A stretch of DNA of 64,000 bases from an uncultured Christensenella sp. (GTDB taxonomy: Bacteria; Bacillota; Clostridia; Christensenellales; CAG-917). Position numbers and translations under genes: made by a program. The stretch spans positions 124,001-188,000 of the forward strand of contig CAJTQT010000004.1 of NCBI GenBank assembly GCA_910578325.1. The letters run 5' to 3'. The notes under the pieces are model-generated. The model did not search any database. It saw nothing but the letters and a program-made list of their open reading frames with translations, and had not been told where the DNA came from. Numbering within the stretch: the first letter of the stretch is position 1; each line of letters begins with the position of its first letter. Below, in pieces: positions 31,501-36,175 of this stretch.

Positions 31501-32473
31501 TATGTATGCTGTTTGAGTTGGAAAGTTGATAGTCCGTTTTCCCGTAACGAGCGTAATACGACGAGGCGTCTTCTCTTTGCTTATATGTATATAAAGTTCC
31601 GAAATTCGATGTCGAATTGTTTGCAATTACATATTGTTCTCCATAAAGAGTATCGCTCAGATCAAATTTACTTGTCGAAGAAGAAATTGTACCTTTCGGC
31701 TTTACGTAGAGAGTCAGATTGAAATTTTTAAAACCGCCGTGACAATCGTTATCGCCTATCACCGCGCAAATTAAACGTATGCCGGTTGTGGTACTTTTGG
31801 ACGCATATGTACCGTTGTACGAACCATTATGGCCTAACGAATGCGTTCCGGAACCGTTAATCCAAGTTGAATAAGAATTAAGTCTTCCTAAATAACTGCT
31901 ATTCCAAGCGGCATCGTTTCCGCTGCGCGAAGAATCTACTACATCTGTTATAGGTTCGGCATTTGTGCCTACATAAGAAACCGCCAAAGCGCTTTCATCA
32001 TCCGCTTCCCAGAAATCCCCGCCGAAAGTCGCCAAAGCAGAAGCATAATAACTTACGCGCCCTTCTTGTGCGGCAGTAAGCAAATCACCTGTAAAGTTTA
32101 TCTGAAGCCAATAGATATGCGCCTTATCGCCGCTCGGATAATTTTCAAATCCGTAACCTCTTCCTTCCGAATGCCACTTGAAGTTTGTAGTCGCATCGGA
32201 CAATTCAGACCTAATATAGAAATCTGTTAAATATGCTGAACTGTACGTATTGTATTTGCTCAAAAGATTTGTAGAAGCGGTCGAAGAAACCGACAAAGGA
32301 TTTCCGTTTCTTGTAGCCGCCGCGTCCGCAAAATCAAATCCGCCTGACGCAACCGTCACGCTTGTAAAAATCAGTGTAAACAGCAAAACAAACAACGCCG
32401 CTTTTACTATCGCCTGCGCCGAATGTCTGCGTCTTGTTTCGTATCCGTTATTTTTCGGTCTCCCGTATCTCAT
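13544..32473 (-). CDS. Giant 6,309-residue secreted GLUG/MBG-repeat surface protein
   Basis: A single uninterrupted frame. It opens with a basic leader (RRRHSAQ) and a hydrophobic signal (about residues 22-45), so it is exported. An InlB/Flg_new repeat (HTFVGWSTSADGS, LYAVW) lies at about 490-600. Five blocks of GLUG-type repeats follow, built on VGGI(V/I/A)G and SYVGG phrases occurring dozens of times: about 620-1075, 1495-2365, 2595-3140, 3225-4325 and 5870-6115. Each of the first four begins with a conserved entry phrase of the form G-(S/T)-xx-(N/T/S)-PY-(V/L/I)-I. Between them are MBG/YDG-type beta domains (about 1130-1345 and 4660-5740, with TKIYDATANV and TRVYDGYQWY). No LPxTG, choline-binding, SLH or C-terminal membrane segment is seen, so the mode of retention is unknown. 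Likely an adhesin or matrix protein. Confidence 0.85.
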   Translation of the reverse strand: MRYGRPKNNGYETRRRHSAQAIVKAALFVLLFTLIFTSVTVASGGFDFADAAATRNGNPLSVSSTASTNLLSKYNTYSSAYLTDFYIRSELSDATTNFKWHSEGRGYGFENYPSGDKAHIYWLQINFTGDLLTAAQEGRVSYYASALATFGGDFWEADDESALAVSYVGTNAEPITDVVDSSRSGNDAAWNSSYLGRLNSYSTWINGSGTHSLGHNGSYNGTYASKSTTTGIRLICAVIGDNDCHGGFKNFNLTLYVKPKGTISSSTSKFDLSDTLYGEQYVIANNSTSNFGTLYTYKQREDASSYYARYGKTDYQLSNSNSIHSDSDYKHTWSNKPSNGSGVLIALGRDDEEYYFTTLLTITIPSYTTDVTISGTLNTASYQKKAYSDKNKKTYIEAYAQIFKQSVSVSTSSSTMITATPLATSTTCKTEWTSANSANTETSITSKNFTFNVKNLSESENTLTIALRVHAYKDDVSGTGDYGQMYAILSNLKVTHRGTYSVNFNGNGTTSVAMTNQTFKYGIKDARETLKANTYLLQNHTFVGWSTSADGSVIYTNQWDTSDGATGSTGDHYSTWGNELTNKPGATVTLYAVWRESDFGKLSNGTGKWGSSTNPYVIEERDHWLSLVDIVNKNRDPVNSVSGTYYGNTISSTDVQAGFTSFYGCYFVITADNIDLGNVDPVGIDVGTSNSSAKNFRGTIYGGIGKYTDQKVQRTLNVDIKTEYGEDDEKGTGLFGCFTYGTIEYIKVVGNITSLNGKVGGIAGYAVSRGAKNIRNCAVEANILGATFNTQNEINATFNGVGGILGYVEAGTNISSVSDCTYSGGSTVTYKLENSTGTVTANIYGNNGVGGIIGYMKSDSDTSATSKTTMSVKGCSASGTIVGQLNVGGIAGRVEGTKINANSIIISNVYNSAGVEARASSYTVGGIAGYFYYNGVATENAALVLQYAYNSGTVKSGGNNAGGIVGKATVGSNGKDANVVLRNCYNNTTAITGTAATTNAIVGDGTNTVENCWSFSAQTTTADSTASFAASRFVGINNSNSKGNFFAVALTGTRILPSDGNADNADTEYDKWENITSIDIENFRATGDISNGYYLRIYNAGSSNTPLVSPTSSTVTPWKYNVAFAASTSVNRLAVARATVTLEKTTDSKTYDNLSAPDCGNWAIRSTSGTVKNQYTTSLSMQYSADSGKTWVSNTAVKDVLYNGNSIKAYDVKITFYNGTGKVVGIRILSGALTINPRPVGLVATWLNGVNNSKPYVYNANPQGLNFVSVTSVSGIAASGKISVHTFSDLFEITSATSVAYLFNSDNIAVNEDTINVGTYTLAITLKNKNYSYNGTKSWSWEIEKKSISNPATFIEDEYDVFFGYGPNGIVSGSYGFTSGGGNLFALDMKAFGSFFSESDYPYSLIYRDNNSVYNNLNSYNLLLVSDGGDHTLVRGTEYTVEMTVGGGISGDTLSFVSEQVVDVTLTFTGIGNFGGERIIRFTLMESDFGGNFGQADWGSQANPYLIEHAAHLVRLSQIVNGSDKAWNSINNSSYAYVANNYAKATDRTYKNTYFFVTRDIKTSTGGGFRSIGKSADYAFGATMDAEYNGNASTVELDIDESAEDYVGLFGYLKGATIANISVSGAINGRDYVGAIAGYADGNCTFTGRFSGGADVVGRNFVGGIGGRVDVSLSNATNGKGKTVSGRRAVGGIVGCFKGASITNALNEAEIIHLRTDPSPFAVGGTVFDVLGESGGINAVGGIVGLINTMVTVSDSRNNGRIYAVYASAVGGIVGYASVDAYSIEILGEAVGASSTTVSSGNVLGGNYVGGIVGYANNVVIDEDCIINANVTGGFEYTGNTVTAANFITSSGYTMGKYVGGVAGKWVVHQSAQMTRQRKVQNNIVIGGESYVGGLVGWLDASDCVGLVLAPYITNGTTTPIDVIGRSYVGALYGGFEGYGYKRASQNESKDDTAIYLTNENAPGTSNPQIYVRMTLMSGGKVAGGLIGYASGTGIFFLGNWTGLKHTPFSFHGTPDTDFFGGIVGVLGENATIGSAEQLSANGDYTILTQSHIIQYRDTSSSSAINIGGDFVGSIAGYVASTAGTYLTSDTTFMGNTVQLFNRSRITANSFVGGLFGAAGRVPGDAYQVSGDEKLSRLLQYGRYDLSTDRVVNNTLRYAPADAYGAVSGGLGKLFNYQAITGTGNYVGGIIGYVGDGALFSLVNSEADGTAADFNISDAKTYLNVYNGNDDNPASGNTANISGANYVGGIAGWVSSNSHEFIHIVSLMRILGTGAASSSGYSGSNVGGIVGYMGGGTLDGCIATSGFTTSGNGVNAFQGGENVGGLVGMLAGGSVINSVSRGFSFANVDSTRGGVVGRVGTATTISASWTFYIVSGSGLTKNNISPNYSSVSKNANGKYVVVDSRLLQANMVPSFSEYAKMVGLFVGDGVSLTMQATEKGVNDAKEGYLSIKTNIPASNVGLKNMQLVFYNVSGADKNTDNEFDTMSGDVTFNELIAQNGQMYYRYDMKEADSFLICVVPIEFKNVPTCSSTVESVKKKNAQDKYQKPASQDDRYTAEVVFAEYDANTHNLISLGANIKYKNGNGVPQIVGSYLNENIDIGTSETPYIISNQTDWNTIANHVNGTQRIIRNGKDIGDIKFVKLATDSVVVTGGANNPFMGKDSSRYFNGTFDGNGHTLTINVSGSNTAGLSVFPYAGGATFRNLTVKGTISTGAENAAGFVAKPSGSLQFYNCTNETNINAKRTAGGIVGFTNGYTVKLVTCVNKGNIETTDPVETTADNVEGEKPKDDKSLPDFTNYTYGTGGIIGYATNTITIESCKNEGSITAGYNVGGIIGQNDAETHIYNCANTGTVYGDAYWESESVYASKKGGGTYRMVYAGGIIGKVGQHGWIEMLACYNSGTVTGLGPIVGGLAGSIGYLKMTGADEGIAGGESLIAYCYNTGAVNSGGTAASYHHKSVSWSAGREELSGSIVGGIVGFIANGVVNYCYNTGKISTFRIIGYAVSWQARIGGIAGQVQPSGSTYKAHFNYCYNLGELYVAVDTDFVGGAGTSGLTKVNWGAGICGYLDKTDDALIKRLQSNYCYSIQNCLHMDITYKDDVRWSNGTMEGDDRQRYVEGTTVSSVEELTAYMGSNGEINVGQPIGAASQLGYQASSLVDRSGEYLAKYNENTQSVTYSSAFRAGTAYGYLYIYGCLPQLAVFALDTKEGLSMLSVSYGRNDYDEFVGSIAGSKESPYVIKDGVGLLAMSALTGAKSNSGSGSSIGYFTFKDKYIEFADGVNNIEKLTARSVNMNLNNSASALKSAKDGSTSYNQNGKNYFLFDQSAVSGRTAIRYGASPVSAGTLRTNWYTNKNNYYATNGTYTTGAYYNDYANFYPIGRNGGTGAFTGSMSGEQTDGSNTEIHNLKISNYNATDSYAGLFGSIYNAEISNITVDGTVRAYTNTTVSGRSFVGGIAGYVGGDSVVRNCNAGRDGALLTLNALAKSTDVKSFSGNLYVGGIVGAAGPKRNSAFTDTVPRNTVIENCKSVRANIYTAKSNSGGIIGFAGDPWSNSNLDKNTVTLKDVYVDRSAIGVYSSYAMTGNVETGTDIGGIAGTNDGNVIFRIEGAYLGKLDSGYTVSVSGENSVGGIIGTARGNSEISNVEITQKVNISRAAYGAAQNVPSAEGLYFTSIGGVIGRTVSGYSNTLRNMIAFNGNIVITVATDGESANPTANPVANIGGIIGSMGAGTSFLGGSIVTVGGIITTDSKSGSALYVNSARNIGGVVGATIDGAFDGYFDIHPTINSSNATNVGGFIGRNFGTANILASNTSVTVDGVTYTGTVININGNISGKSEVGGLVGINGYVYSDGIAAGYLRIGADSYNGTVYSGKVIIAIGGKYKGDGATGGSTAADMFDIVLGSDNVCATSITAAENNVGGIVGSNIARSADADLRGLLIRKGIIYNFANVVGNDNIGGVVGNNEGDIEMGGSEFENAVLTVVNGGKVNGRNHVGGTVGYLQLGSIAGTFANIGNVEGKQYVGGSVGRVDAEATLTVGATNTYFFNGEEASVRNTHDSDEALVAADSANGEQGNVSGEKFVGGSIGAIFGTIQGTSDYTVKFFNSGNVTGVNGADYLGGNIGMLAGTVCFAEFANSGKVVSDGSDAIGGSVGFIGIADGVTAAHKDISVSDVHFDFTGENNVEASGSSDESGGGVGGAVGVIAGADNGFNNTNGAKWQNVTLYTANGVNAAGVCNVGGAIGLIEADNILISNMLAFYTSVNGKRNVGGIVGAVTGHGVRVLDSFNIEGNVDGITAGGIIGASIEGDTDASTSYWVKGYTNEELMALNIYDIVNNLGKYEVAKLGNTVFTKELTDDYGTVANFLGDENDERSWSQYLNDVTGHPVQLINGVWAYDKGSTAVYTTGAEGGHTGWYYVYANNRKGLDATHTVAPDSDFPSILGDAASRESELAYWKRIANAYTAQELASQRDKTLLISGIVAKVEGTTVTGSPEPPQEGKDENGDYIVVPDEQNIYAPKSGSIYASALASTVSGYYLYMDATGEKPTIWHGTNPDGTANADAPFFITANTHTANNVVVYYRAVGIGGTLTYNGYERYVPITDEVSRVTDENGTTETRYIEYVSDFDKEAVGTSGNYVYTMDSVRKKDGTPISANGLYEEGTYLVEVSIYYYDAFGKPAKIGGISSDPDSTSDDDKLRINKFELGVSIVNKDEKYNGKNTNAEVVLTIDGIAPLDKDLRRAVIFALGNGESDTLLDELYKIEGKLNISELLNAEKTSYSYEEASASRTLYPLGSSRMYLAGISQEAGKDLELKNINEESYLEKGWRITITFKFTDSFEGSVKTSLVSNEGESSHNYKSEDRETPIKVEPQELKIVVNRTSYPSNVYAFNGGMHDMQFNFEGWVDEDGKNSSEFVAQFLPSVVYIPVSGANVENVMYSGSANKTMLTPVSSDKYVINWIPNGSIVRADNLRDLGTYEIHFDTQTYFNGLPATEDRNYYISAESVVKGSDAYADSYIYEFCKIVPNEFTLDWEDDPMGTYNSRPHDYAVTLTAKDPFDNLTVLKEEIETIFAGINFEFAYTVETIDESTAKVTFEVGPNVKDGGYAVGVPRSESDNCAFAQGTTLSGKCTILPLDVTVGLSGTTSAVYNGGFHEIQGGIMANADNPDANPQTTFNNGTGVYTLSMFGGMLSANQTPADNQVRITLVYAASDGTKSKLAVNVGEYGAEIDTVTGSKNFNVTYEKGSGSVVITPAHITLMWGNTREWTYDTAAHGISLSGSLTNPIDGMSLTSNYVMGNAQTTISIRNASSNTETLKISLGGTPYAINAGNYTANAKTDSIAISGSNAAGSVSSAQLANYEISFVAGQTAENGTYRIKQRQIRVSGMRGNIVTKIYDATANVAASSVGTPMFNDTIAPSVSSCTVSAQYNNAQVGTNKVITYTVTITGADANNFDFTTGTDRMTFMVGNGVINARQLVVRLDRLRNGAATRVYDGYQWYGGAAGAVNVGGSGTAVSAVSRSGEGFTVSNFATADLSGSVIITAQFAEATAGRMQFDSYVNNVTGSGTDLAIGSDLYGEGEYKYKKLVFTMSGSAASNYNFIVLIGNSTNVGDKTGNSSSGGAVTVNDAKNGGVGGLRIEITPYTLKANYQHTAQSYANADNTYNQDWKDIIGSAAGVREEDKLTVAVINNWKYENNNANGNEIPAIYKSYTVIRGSVGSNILSAKLTSTGGAHINYQLSNQPVLTIGYFIDKDEFEIGSIAGLMIATYYYSVGKSGNDEFGTIISQANWRLVASNADYESGVGYPTADENGYPFLDAEGNEIVIGSWDEYFAYLESEAGGGRYVFLNQSEGENSGWGYYYVDENSMPTSYDKFRQVSNISGILTAQDIAILDGMFLKTTYDGDGNVVEEESYDWGAGGQYLTNFVKSGVGNQVVAIGGVFIGDFDGVYDGNGYVIDGLNIIGNANGGDNYYGMFGRIASADGIVGEVGNVHLRNVNITVGGSGNAYVGGIAGESVQDSVRNVSVHGSITVAVNGSAYVGGIFGTASSNIEGAVALGNIDVNAVTANVGGIIGRLSAGGAVSDAVSLMQIWTKGSGVRAGGLTGDGSAVGGTAAFMNNAVWENGTAVSGGVSYSELYRGSLSGYSAANPYYYTDETPNAAGEYDVLDDVRLTALDGDELSKTYPHESMRLADIIDIYILMYHKTDATTSVDGKPVAVYSIGATSMLVGDRHGTDDDGDAIVIANQQGIALMRELRFATFELRNDVYMYSTYVLSTARGAFFGQVIANGFSIYIRTWDGAAKMFEIETACAGVYVAPSQLLKSE

Positions 32474-32536
32474 AATCTTCCACTTCTCTCATTCGCACAC
32501 GTCCCCACGCGCGCATCGTGCGTAATGCGCCTTAAT

Positions 32537-32565
32537 ATTCTATAATATATTTACAATCGTTTCAA
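32537..32565 (-). promoter_or_regulatory. Promoter of the giant surface-protein operon
   Basis: On the minus strand TTGAAA (32565-32560), 17-base spacer, TAGAAT (32542-32537). It lies about 64 bases before the ATG. Confidence 0.5.
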
Positions 32566-32690
32566 TAGAAATATTTGACAATTTGTCGGAAATTTCAAAA
32601 TAATCCAACACCTGTCGCATATCTTCGGCTTATCGCGCACTTATAATACATCTGTCTGAAAACTTTATTATAAAACTTTCAACAATTCAC

Positions 32691-32719
32691 TTTACAAAAT
32701 TAAAGTAGTAAAGTATAAT
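32691..32719 (+). promoter_or_regulatory. Promoter of the amino-acid ABC transporter operon
   Basis: TTTACA (32691-32696), 17-base spacer, TATAAT (32714-32719). It lies 62 bases before the binding-protein start. The rest of the 307-base divergent gap shows no gene. Confidence 0.7.
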
Positions 32720-32780
32720 GCATTATAATCACTTTATCGCACTAAATCGGTAATGTGTAAAAAGTATAAAAGGTGACGCT

Positions 32781-33638
32781 ATGAAATTAAAGAAATTCGC
32801 ATTTTCAGCAATAACGCTCGCGTCGGTAGTCGCGCTTTGTCTGGGACTAACCTCCTGCAACGGAACGCAATCGGGATACACCGGCGTGGCGCAACAAGCC
32901 GATATTTTCACGGAACTGAACGCCCGCACCGCGGATGCGGGAATAATGGACTTTACTATGACGTCCTACCTTCTGTCTCAAAATACCGATCTGACGGCAA
33001 ATCTCTGCATTGCGGACGGCATAACTTTTGAGGACGAACAGTACGGGATAGCATTCCGAAAAGGAAGCACAGGGCTTTGCGACAAGGTAAACAGTGCGCT
33101 TGCCGCACTCGAAGACACCGATATTGCCGAAATCGCAACAAGATACGGTCTTAGCGATAACGTACTCGAACTTTCGTACTCGTCCGATGCCGAAACCGAC
33201 GACACCGACTGGGATTATATAGTTTCAAAGGGCACTTTCGTCATCGGATATACTCTCAATCCGCCTATGGCTATAAAGGATTTGAACACCGACAAACTCG
33301 TCGGATTCGACATCGATCTCCCTATTGCGGTTTTCGACTGGATAAACGAAACTTACGGCACGTCAATAACGGTAAAATTTCAACTTATTGACTGGGACGA
33401 GAAACTCTCCGAACTCAATTCAAAATCCATCGACTGCATCTGGAACGGAATGACGATAAATGAAAACAGACTTAAAAATATGACGATAAGCACGCCATAT
33501 CTTCTGAACAGACAATGCGTCGTAATACGAAAATCCGACGCCGAAAAATACAACACCGCAGACAGTCTCAAAAACGCGCGCGTCGTCGCAGAACGCGGTT
33601 CAGCGGGCGAGACAGTCGGCGAAGCAATTTTCAATTAA
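32781..33638 (+). CDS. Polar amino-acid ABC transporter binding lipoprotein, circularly permuted
   Basis: A 285-residue lipoprotein (lipobox LTSC, Cys26) that should capture a polar amino acid outside the cell and hand it to the permease downstream. The family halves are in reversed order. Residues about 35-125 match the C-terminal half of the SBP_bac_3 family (AQQADIFTELNARTADAGIMD, then YGIAFRKGSTGLCDKVNSAL and IAEIATRYGL). Residues about 140-285 match the N-terminal half (DWDYIVSKGTFVIGYTLNPP, VGFDIDLPIAVFDWIN, WNGMTINENRL, then the hinge RGSAGETVGEAIF, where the frame stops). Total length is that of one normal protein, so nothing is missing, only reordered. A linker Asp/Glu/Thr-rich stretch joins the two halves. 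The next gene starts 21 bases on. Confidence 0.85.
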   Translation: MKLKKFAFSAITLASVVALCLGLTSCNGTQSGYTGVAQQADIFTELNARTADAGIMDFTMTSYLLSQNTDLTANLCIADGITFEDEQYGIAFRKGSTGLCDKVNSALAALEDTDIAEIATRYGLSDNVLELSYSSDAETDDTDWDYIVSKGTFVIGYTLNPPMAIKDLNTDKLVGFDIDLPIAVFDWINETYGTSITVKFQLIDWDEKLSELNSKSIDCIWNGMTINENRLKNMTISTPYLLNRQCVVIRKSDAEKYNTADSLKNARVVAERGSAGETVGEAIFN

Positions 33639-33659
33639 ACCGTTTAGAATACAGAAATT

Positions 33660-34334
33660 ATGATGCTCAATACAATGATATCCTCCATATCTTTCTTACA
33701 GGTGACGCGCGAACTGCTCGGCGGATTCGGCGTCACCTGCCTGCTGTTTATACTTACTCTCATACTCGCTCTTCCACTGGGTCTGATTGTATGTATGGGT
33801 TCGATGTCGAGGTTCAAGCCGCTCGCATATCTGTTCCGAGCAATAGTATGGGTAATTCGCGGAACGCCTCTGATGCTTCAAATCATAGTAGTTTTCTATG
33901 TTCCGGGGTTGTTGTTCGATTATCCCGTGTCCTCGCGTTTCGCCGCAGTTACAGTTGCGTTCGTAATCAACTATGCGTGCTATTTTTCGGAAATCTATCG
34001 CGGCGGAATAGAGAGTATTCCCCCCGGGCAATTCGAAGCGGGACAAGTGCTGGGAATGACGAAATTCCAGATATTTTTCCGCATTGTTCTGCCGCAAGTG
34101 ATAAAGCGTATACTTGCGCCTATGAGCAACGAGGTTATTACTCTCGTAAAAGACACTTCTCTTGCGCGAATTATAGCGGTTGAGGAAATTACCCTGCTTG
34201 CTCAGCAATTAGTCAATGCGTACGTGATTTTGTGGCCGCTCTTCTATGCGGGCGCATTCTATCTTGTTTTCAACGGACTTCTGACCTTACTTTTCAGATT
34301 TGCGGAAAAAAAACTAAGTTATTATAAGGTGTAA
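33660..34334 (+). CDS. Amino-acid ABC transporter permease (HisM/GlnP type)
   Basis: A 224-residue inner-membrane permease of the His/Glu/Gln/Arg/opine family with about five hydrophobic helices. The N-terminal family phrase is present as LLGGFGVTCLLFILTLILAL, and IRGTPLMLQIIVVFY matches the conserved RGTPLxxQ segment. The EAA loop that docks on the ATPase is FEAGQVLGMTKFQIFFRIVL. It sits between the binding protein and the ATPase with 2-base spacing to the latter, as in a classic three-gene importer operon. A single permease suggests a homodimer. Confidence 0.93.
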   Translation: MMLNTMISSISFLQVTRELLGGFGVTCLLFILTLILALPLGLIVCMGSMSRFKPLAYLFRAIVWVIRGTPLMLQIIVVFYVPGLLFDYPVSSRFAAVTVAFVINYACYFSEIYRGGIESIPPGQFEAGQVLGMTKFQIFFRIVLPQVIKRILAPMSNEVITLVKDTSLARIIAVEEITLLAQQLVNAYVILWPLFYAGAFYLVFNGLLTLLFRFAEKKLSYYKV

Positions 34335-34336
34335 AT

Positions 34337-35308
34337 ATGGCATTTTTGACTGTAAGCAATTTAAAAAAGAATTATGGCTCAAACGAGGTGCTCAAAGGCA
34401 TATCGTTCAGTCTCGAAAAAGGAGAAGTGCTTGCAATAATAGGCAGTAGCGGAAGCGGCAAAACCACCCTGCTGCGCTGTCTCAACTTTCTCGAAAACAC
34501 CGACAGCGGGAGCATAGCCGTAAACGGCGAAACTTTGATAGATATTTCGTCCGACAAACTGCCGAGTTCAGAAAATTCTCAAAGCACGGACACGGAAAAC
34601 ACCTCTGCATCCATTTTCAACCGTAAATGTAAAAAGTCTAAAATTCTGACATCTAACCGCTCTAAATATCAAATGAAAGATATACGCAAAAAGCGGTTGC
34701 ACTTCGGGCTTGTCTTTCAGAACTTCAATCTTTTCCCACATTTCAACGTGCTTACAAACGTCACCCTCGCCTCGCGTCTACTTGCCAAAGAGGCATTAAA
34801 AGACGCTTACAGACAAATTCAAGAAGACAACAGCGGCAACCGTAATCTAATTAAAACCCTTAAACGCGAAGCAAAAGAAAGGATACTGCTATCCATAGAC
34901 GACAATGCAAAACGATTGCTGGCAAGCGTCGGACTTGAAGAAAAGCAGGATTCGTATCCCTGCCAACTCAGCGGCGGACAGTGCCAAAGAGTTGCTATTG
35001 CGCGCGCACTTGCCCTATCGCCCGACGTCCTGTGCTTTGACGAACCAACGTCCGCGCTCGACCCCGAACTGACGGGAGAAGTTTTGCGCGTAATAAAAAA
35101 CCTGAAATCCGGTGACAGAACTATGATAGTTGTCACGCACGAAATGGAATTTGCACGCAACGTCGCAGACAGGGTTATATTTATGGCGGACGGAGTCATT
35201 GAGGAGGAAGGCACTCCGCAGGAGGTGTTCGGCAATCCGAAAAGCCAAAAAACCAAATCTTTTCTACAAAGTGAATCCGATTATTTCGGCGGAAAACAAG
35301 AAGACTAA
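34337..35308 (+). CDS. Amino-acid ABC transporter ATPase with two long insertions
   Basis: The energy-coupling ATPase of the importer. It is 323 residues against the usual about 240-255. Walker A is GSSGSGKT (36-43), the Q-loop is VFQNFNLFPH (about 126-135), the signature is LSGGQCQRVAIARAL (from 211), Walker B is VLCFDEPTSALDP, and the switch His is in VTHEMEFA. The extra length is in two hydrophilic inserts: about residues 70-120 (Ser/Thr/Asn then Lys/Arg-rich), between the strand after Walker A and the Q-loop, and about 152-190 in the helical domain. All catalytic motifs are intact, so it should be active. The gene follows the permease by 2 bases. Confidence 0.93.
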   Translation: MAFLTVSNLKKNYGSNEVLKGISFSLEKGEVLAIIGSSGSGKTTLLRCLNFLENTDSGSIAVNGETLIDISSDKLPSSENSQSTDTENTSASIFNRKCKKSKILTSNRSKYQMKDIRKKRLHFGLVFQNFNLFPHFNVLTNVTLASRLLAKEALKDAYRQIQEDNSGNRNLIKTLKREAKERILLSIDDNAKRLLASVGLEEKQDSYPCQLSGGQCQRVAIARALALSPDVLCFDEPTSALDPELTGEVLRVIKNLKSGDRTMIVVTHEMEFARNVADRVIFMADGVIEEEGTPQEVFGNPKSQKTKSFLQSESDYFGGKQED

Positions 35309-35337
35309 GGCTTACATTTAAACAAAACTTATAAATA

Positions 35338-35363
35338 AAAAAGCGTTGGAGACAACGCTTTTT
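35338..35363. terminator. Bidirectional terminator between transporter operon and housekeeping run
   Basis: Perfect 11-bp stem aaaaagcgttg (35338-35348) / caacgcttttt (35353-35363) with a GAGA loop, A-tract on one side and T-tract on the other. It lies between two convergent operons. Confidence 0.9.
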
Positions 35364-35383
35364 CTGTATTCTAAACGTATCGA

Positions 35384-36175
35384 TTATTCTATACGCAGTG
35401 CTTTTGCGGTGCGCGCGTCAATGTCGAAGCGGAAATTCTTATCTTCGTCGCCGTGGAAATCGCTGCCGCCTGTCGGAAGAAGCGCATACTTATAACACTC
35501 CTGAGTCAACGCGCTCTTTTCACTGTCGCTGTGTCCTGGATAATTTACCTCCAAGCCTTTGAGACCGATAGGCGCTAGTCCGCCGAGAATCATATCCAAC
35601 CTCTTATCGAGAAGATATTTCTTCGGATGGGCGACGCTTGCAAATCCGCCGCATTTTTTTATGATGTTCACCGCCTCGATAGGCGTGACTCTCCTTACGG
35701 CGCAATATGCTCTGCCACCTACGCCCAGAAATCTGTCGAATGCTTCGTTTATATCTCTGCAATAGCCCACCGATACCATCTCGCGCGCTATATTCATTCT
35801 GCCGATACCATCCGCCTCGAAGTCCATATCAAGGTCTAGCCCAAGCCCTCTCAGCCTCGCGCCTATCTGAGCGTTGCGCTCCTTGCGCATATTTTTGACA
35901 GACGACAGCGCGGCAAGAAAATCCCCGTCTTTATCGTCGATATTGTAGCCCAGTATGTGAATCTCGATTGACGAATACGAGGATATTTCAATTCCTCTCA
36001 CAAATCGGATACCGAGTCGGCGCGCCTCGTCCGCCGCCTCGTCAAGACCGCTGACGGTATCGTGGTCGGTTACGGAAATGACTTCGAGTCCGCTATCCTT
36101 AGCCCAACGCACCGTTTCCGCAGGCGACAGTTTGCCGTCGGACGCGGTAGTATGTAAATGCAAATCCGCTTTCAT
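35384..36175 (-). CDS. PHP-domain phosphoesterase (RNase AM/YciV-like)
   Basis: A 263-residue cytosolic metallo-phosphoesterase. The PHP motifs are visible: DLHLHTTASDG (His6, His8), VTDHDTVSG, GIEISS, AHPKKY and the terminal GGSDFHGDED, which together bind a trinuclear metal site. Length and layout match the YciV/TrpH group, characterised as 3',5'-nucleotide bisphosphatases/5'-3' exoribonucleases; that function is carried over from the family. Its start overlaps the rmuC stop by 4 bases, so it is translationally coupled as last gene of the operon. Confidence 0.88.
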   Translation of the reverse strand: MKADLHLHTTASDGKLSPAETVRWAKDSGLEVISVTDHDTVSGLDEAADEARRLGIRFVRGIEISSYSSIEIHILGYNIDDKDGDFLAALSSVKNMRKERNAQIGARLRGLGLDLDMDFEADGIGRMNIAREMVSVGYCRDINEAFDRFLGVGGRAYCAVRRVTPIEAVNIIKKCGGFASVAHPKKYLLDKRLDMILGGLAPIGLKGLEVNYPGHSDSEKSALTQECYKYALLPTGGSDFHGDEDKNFRFDIDARTAKALRIE

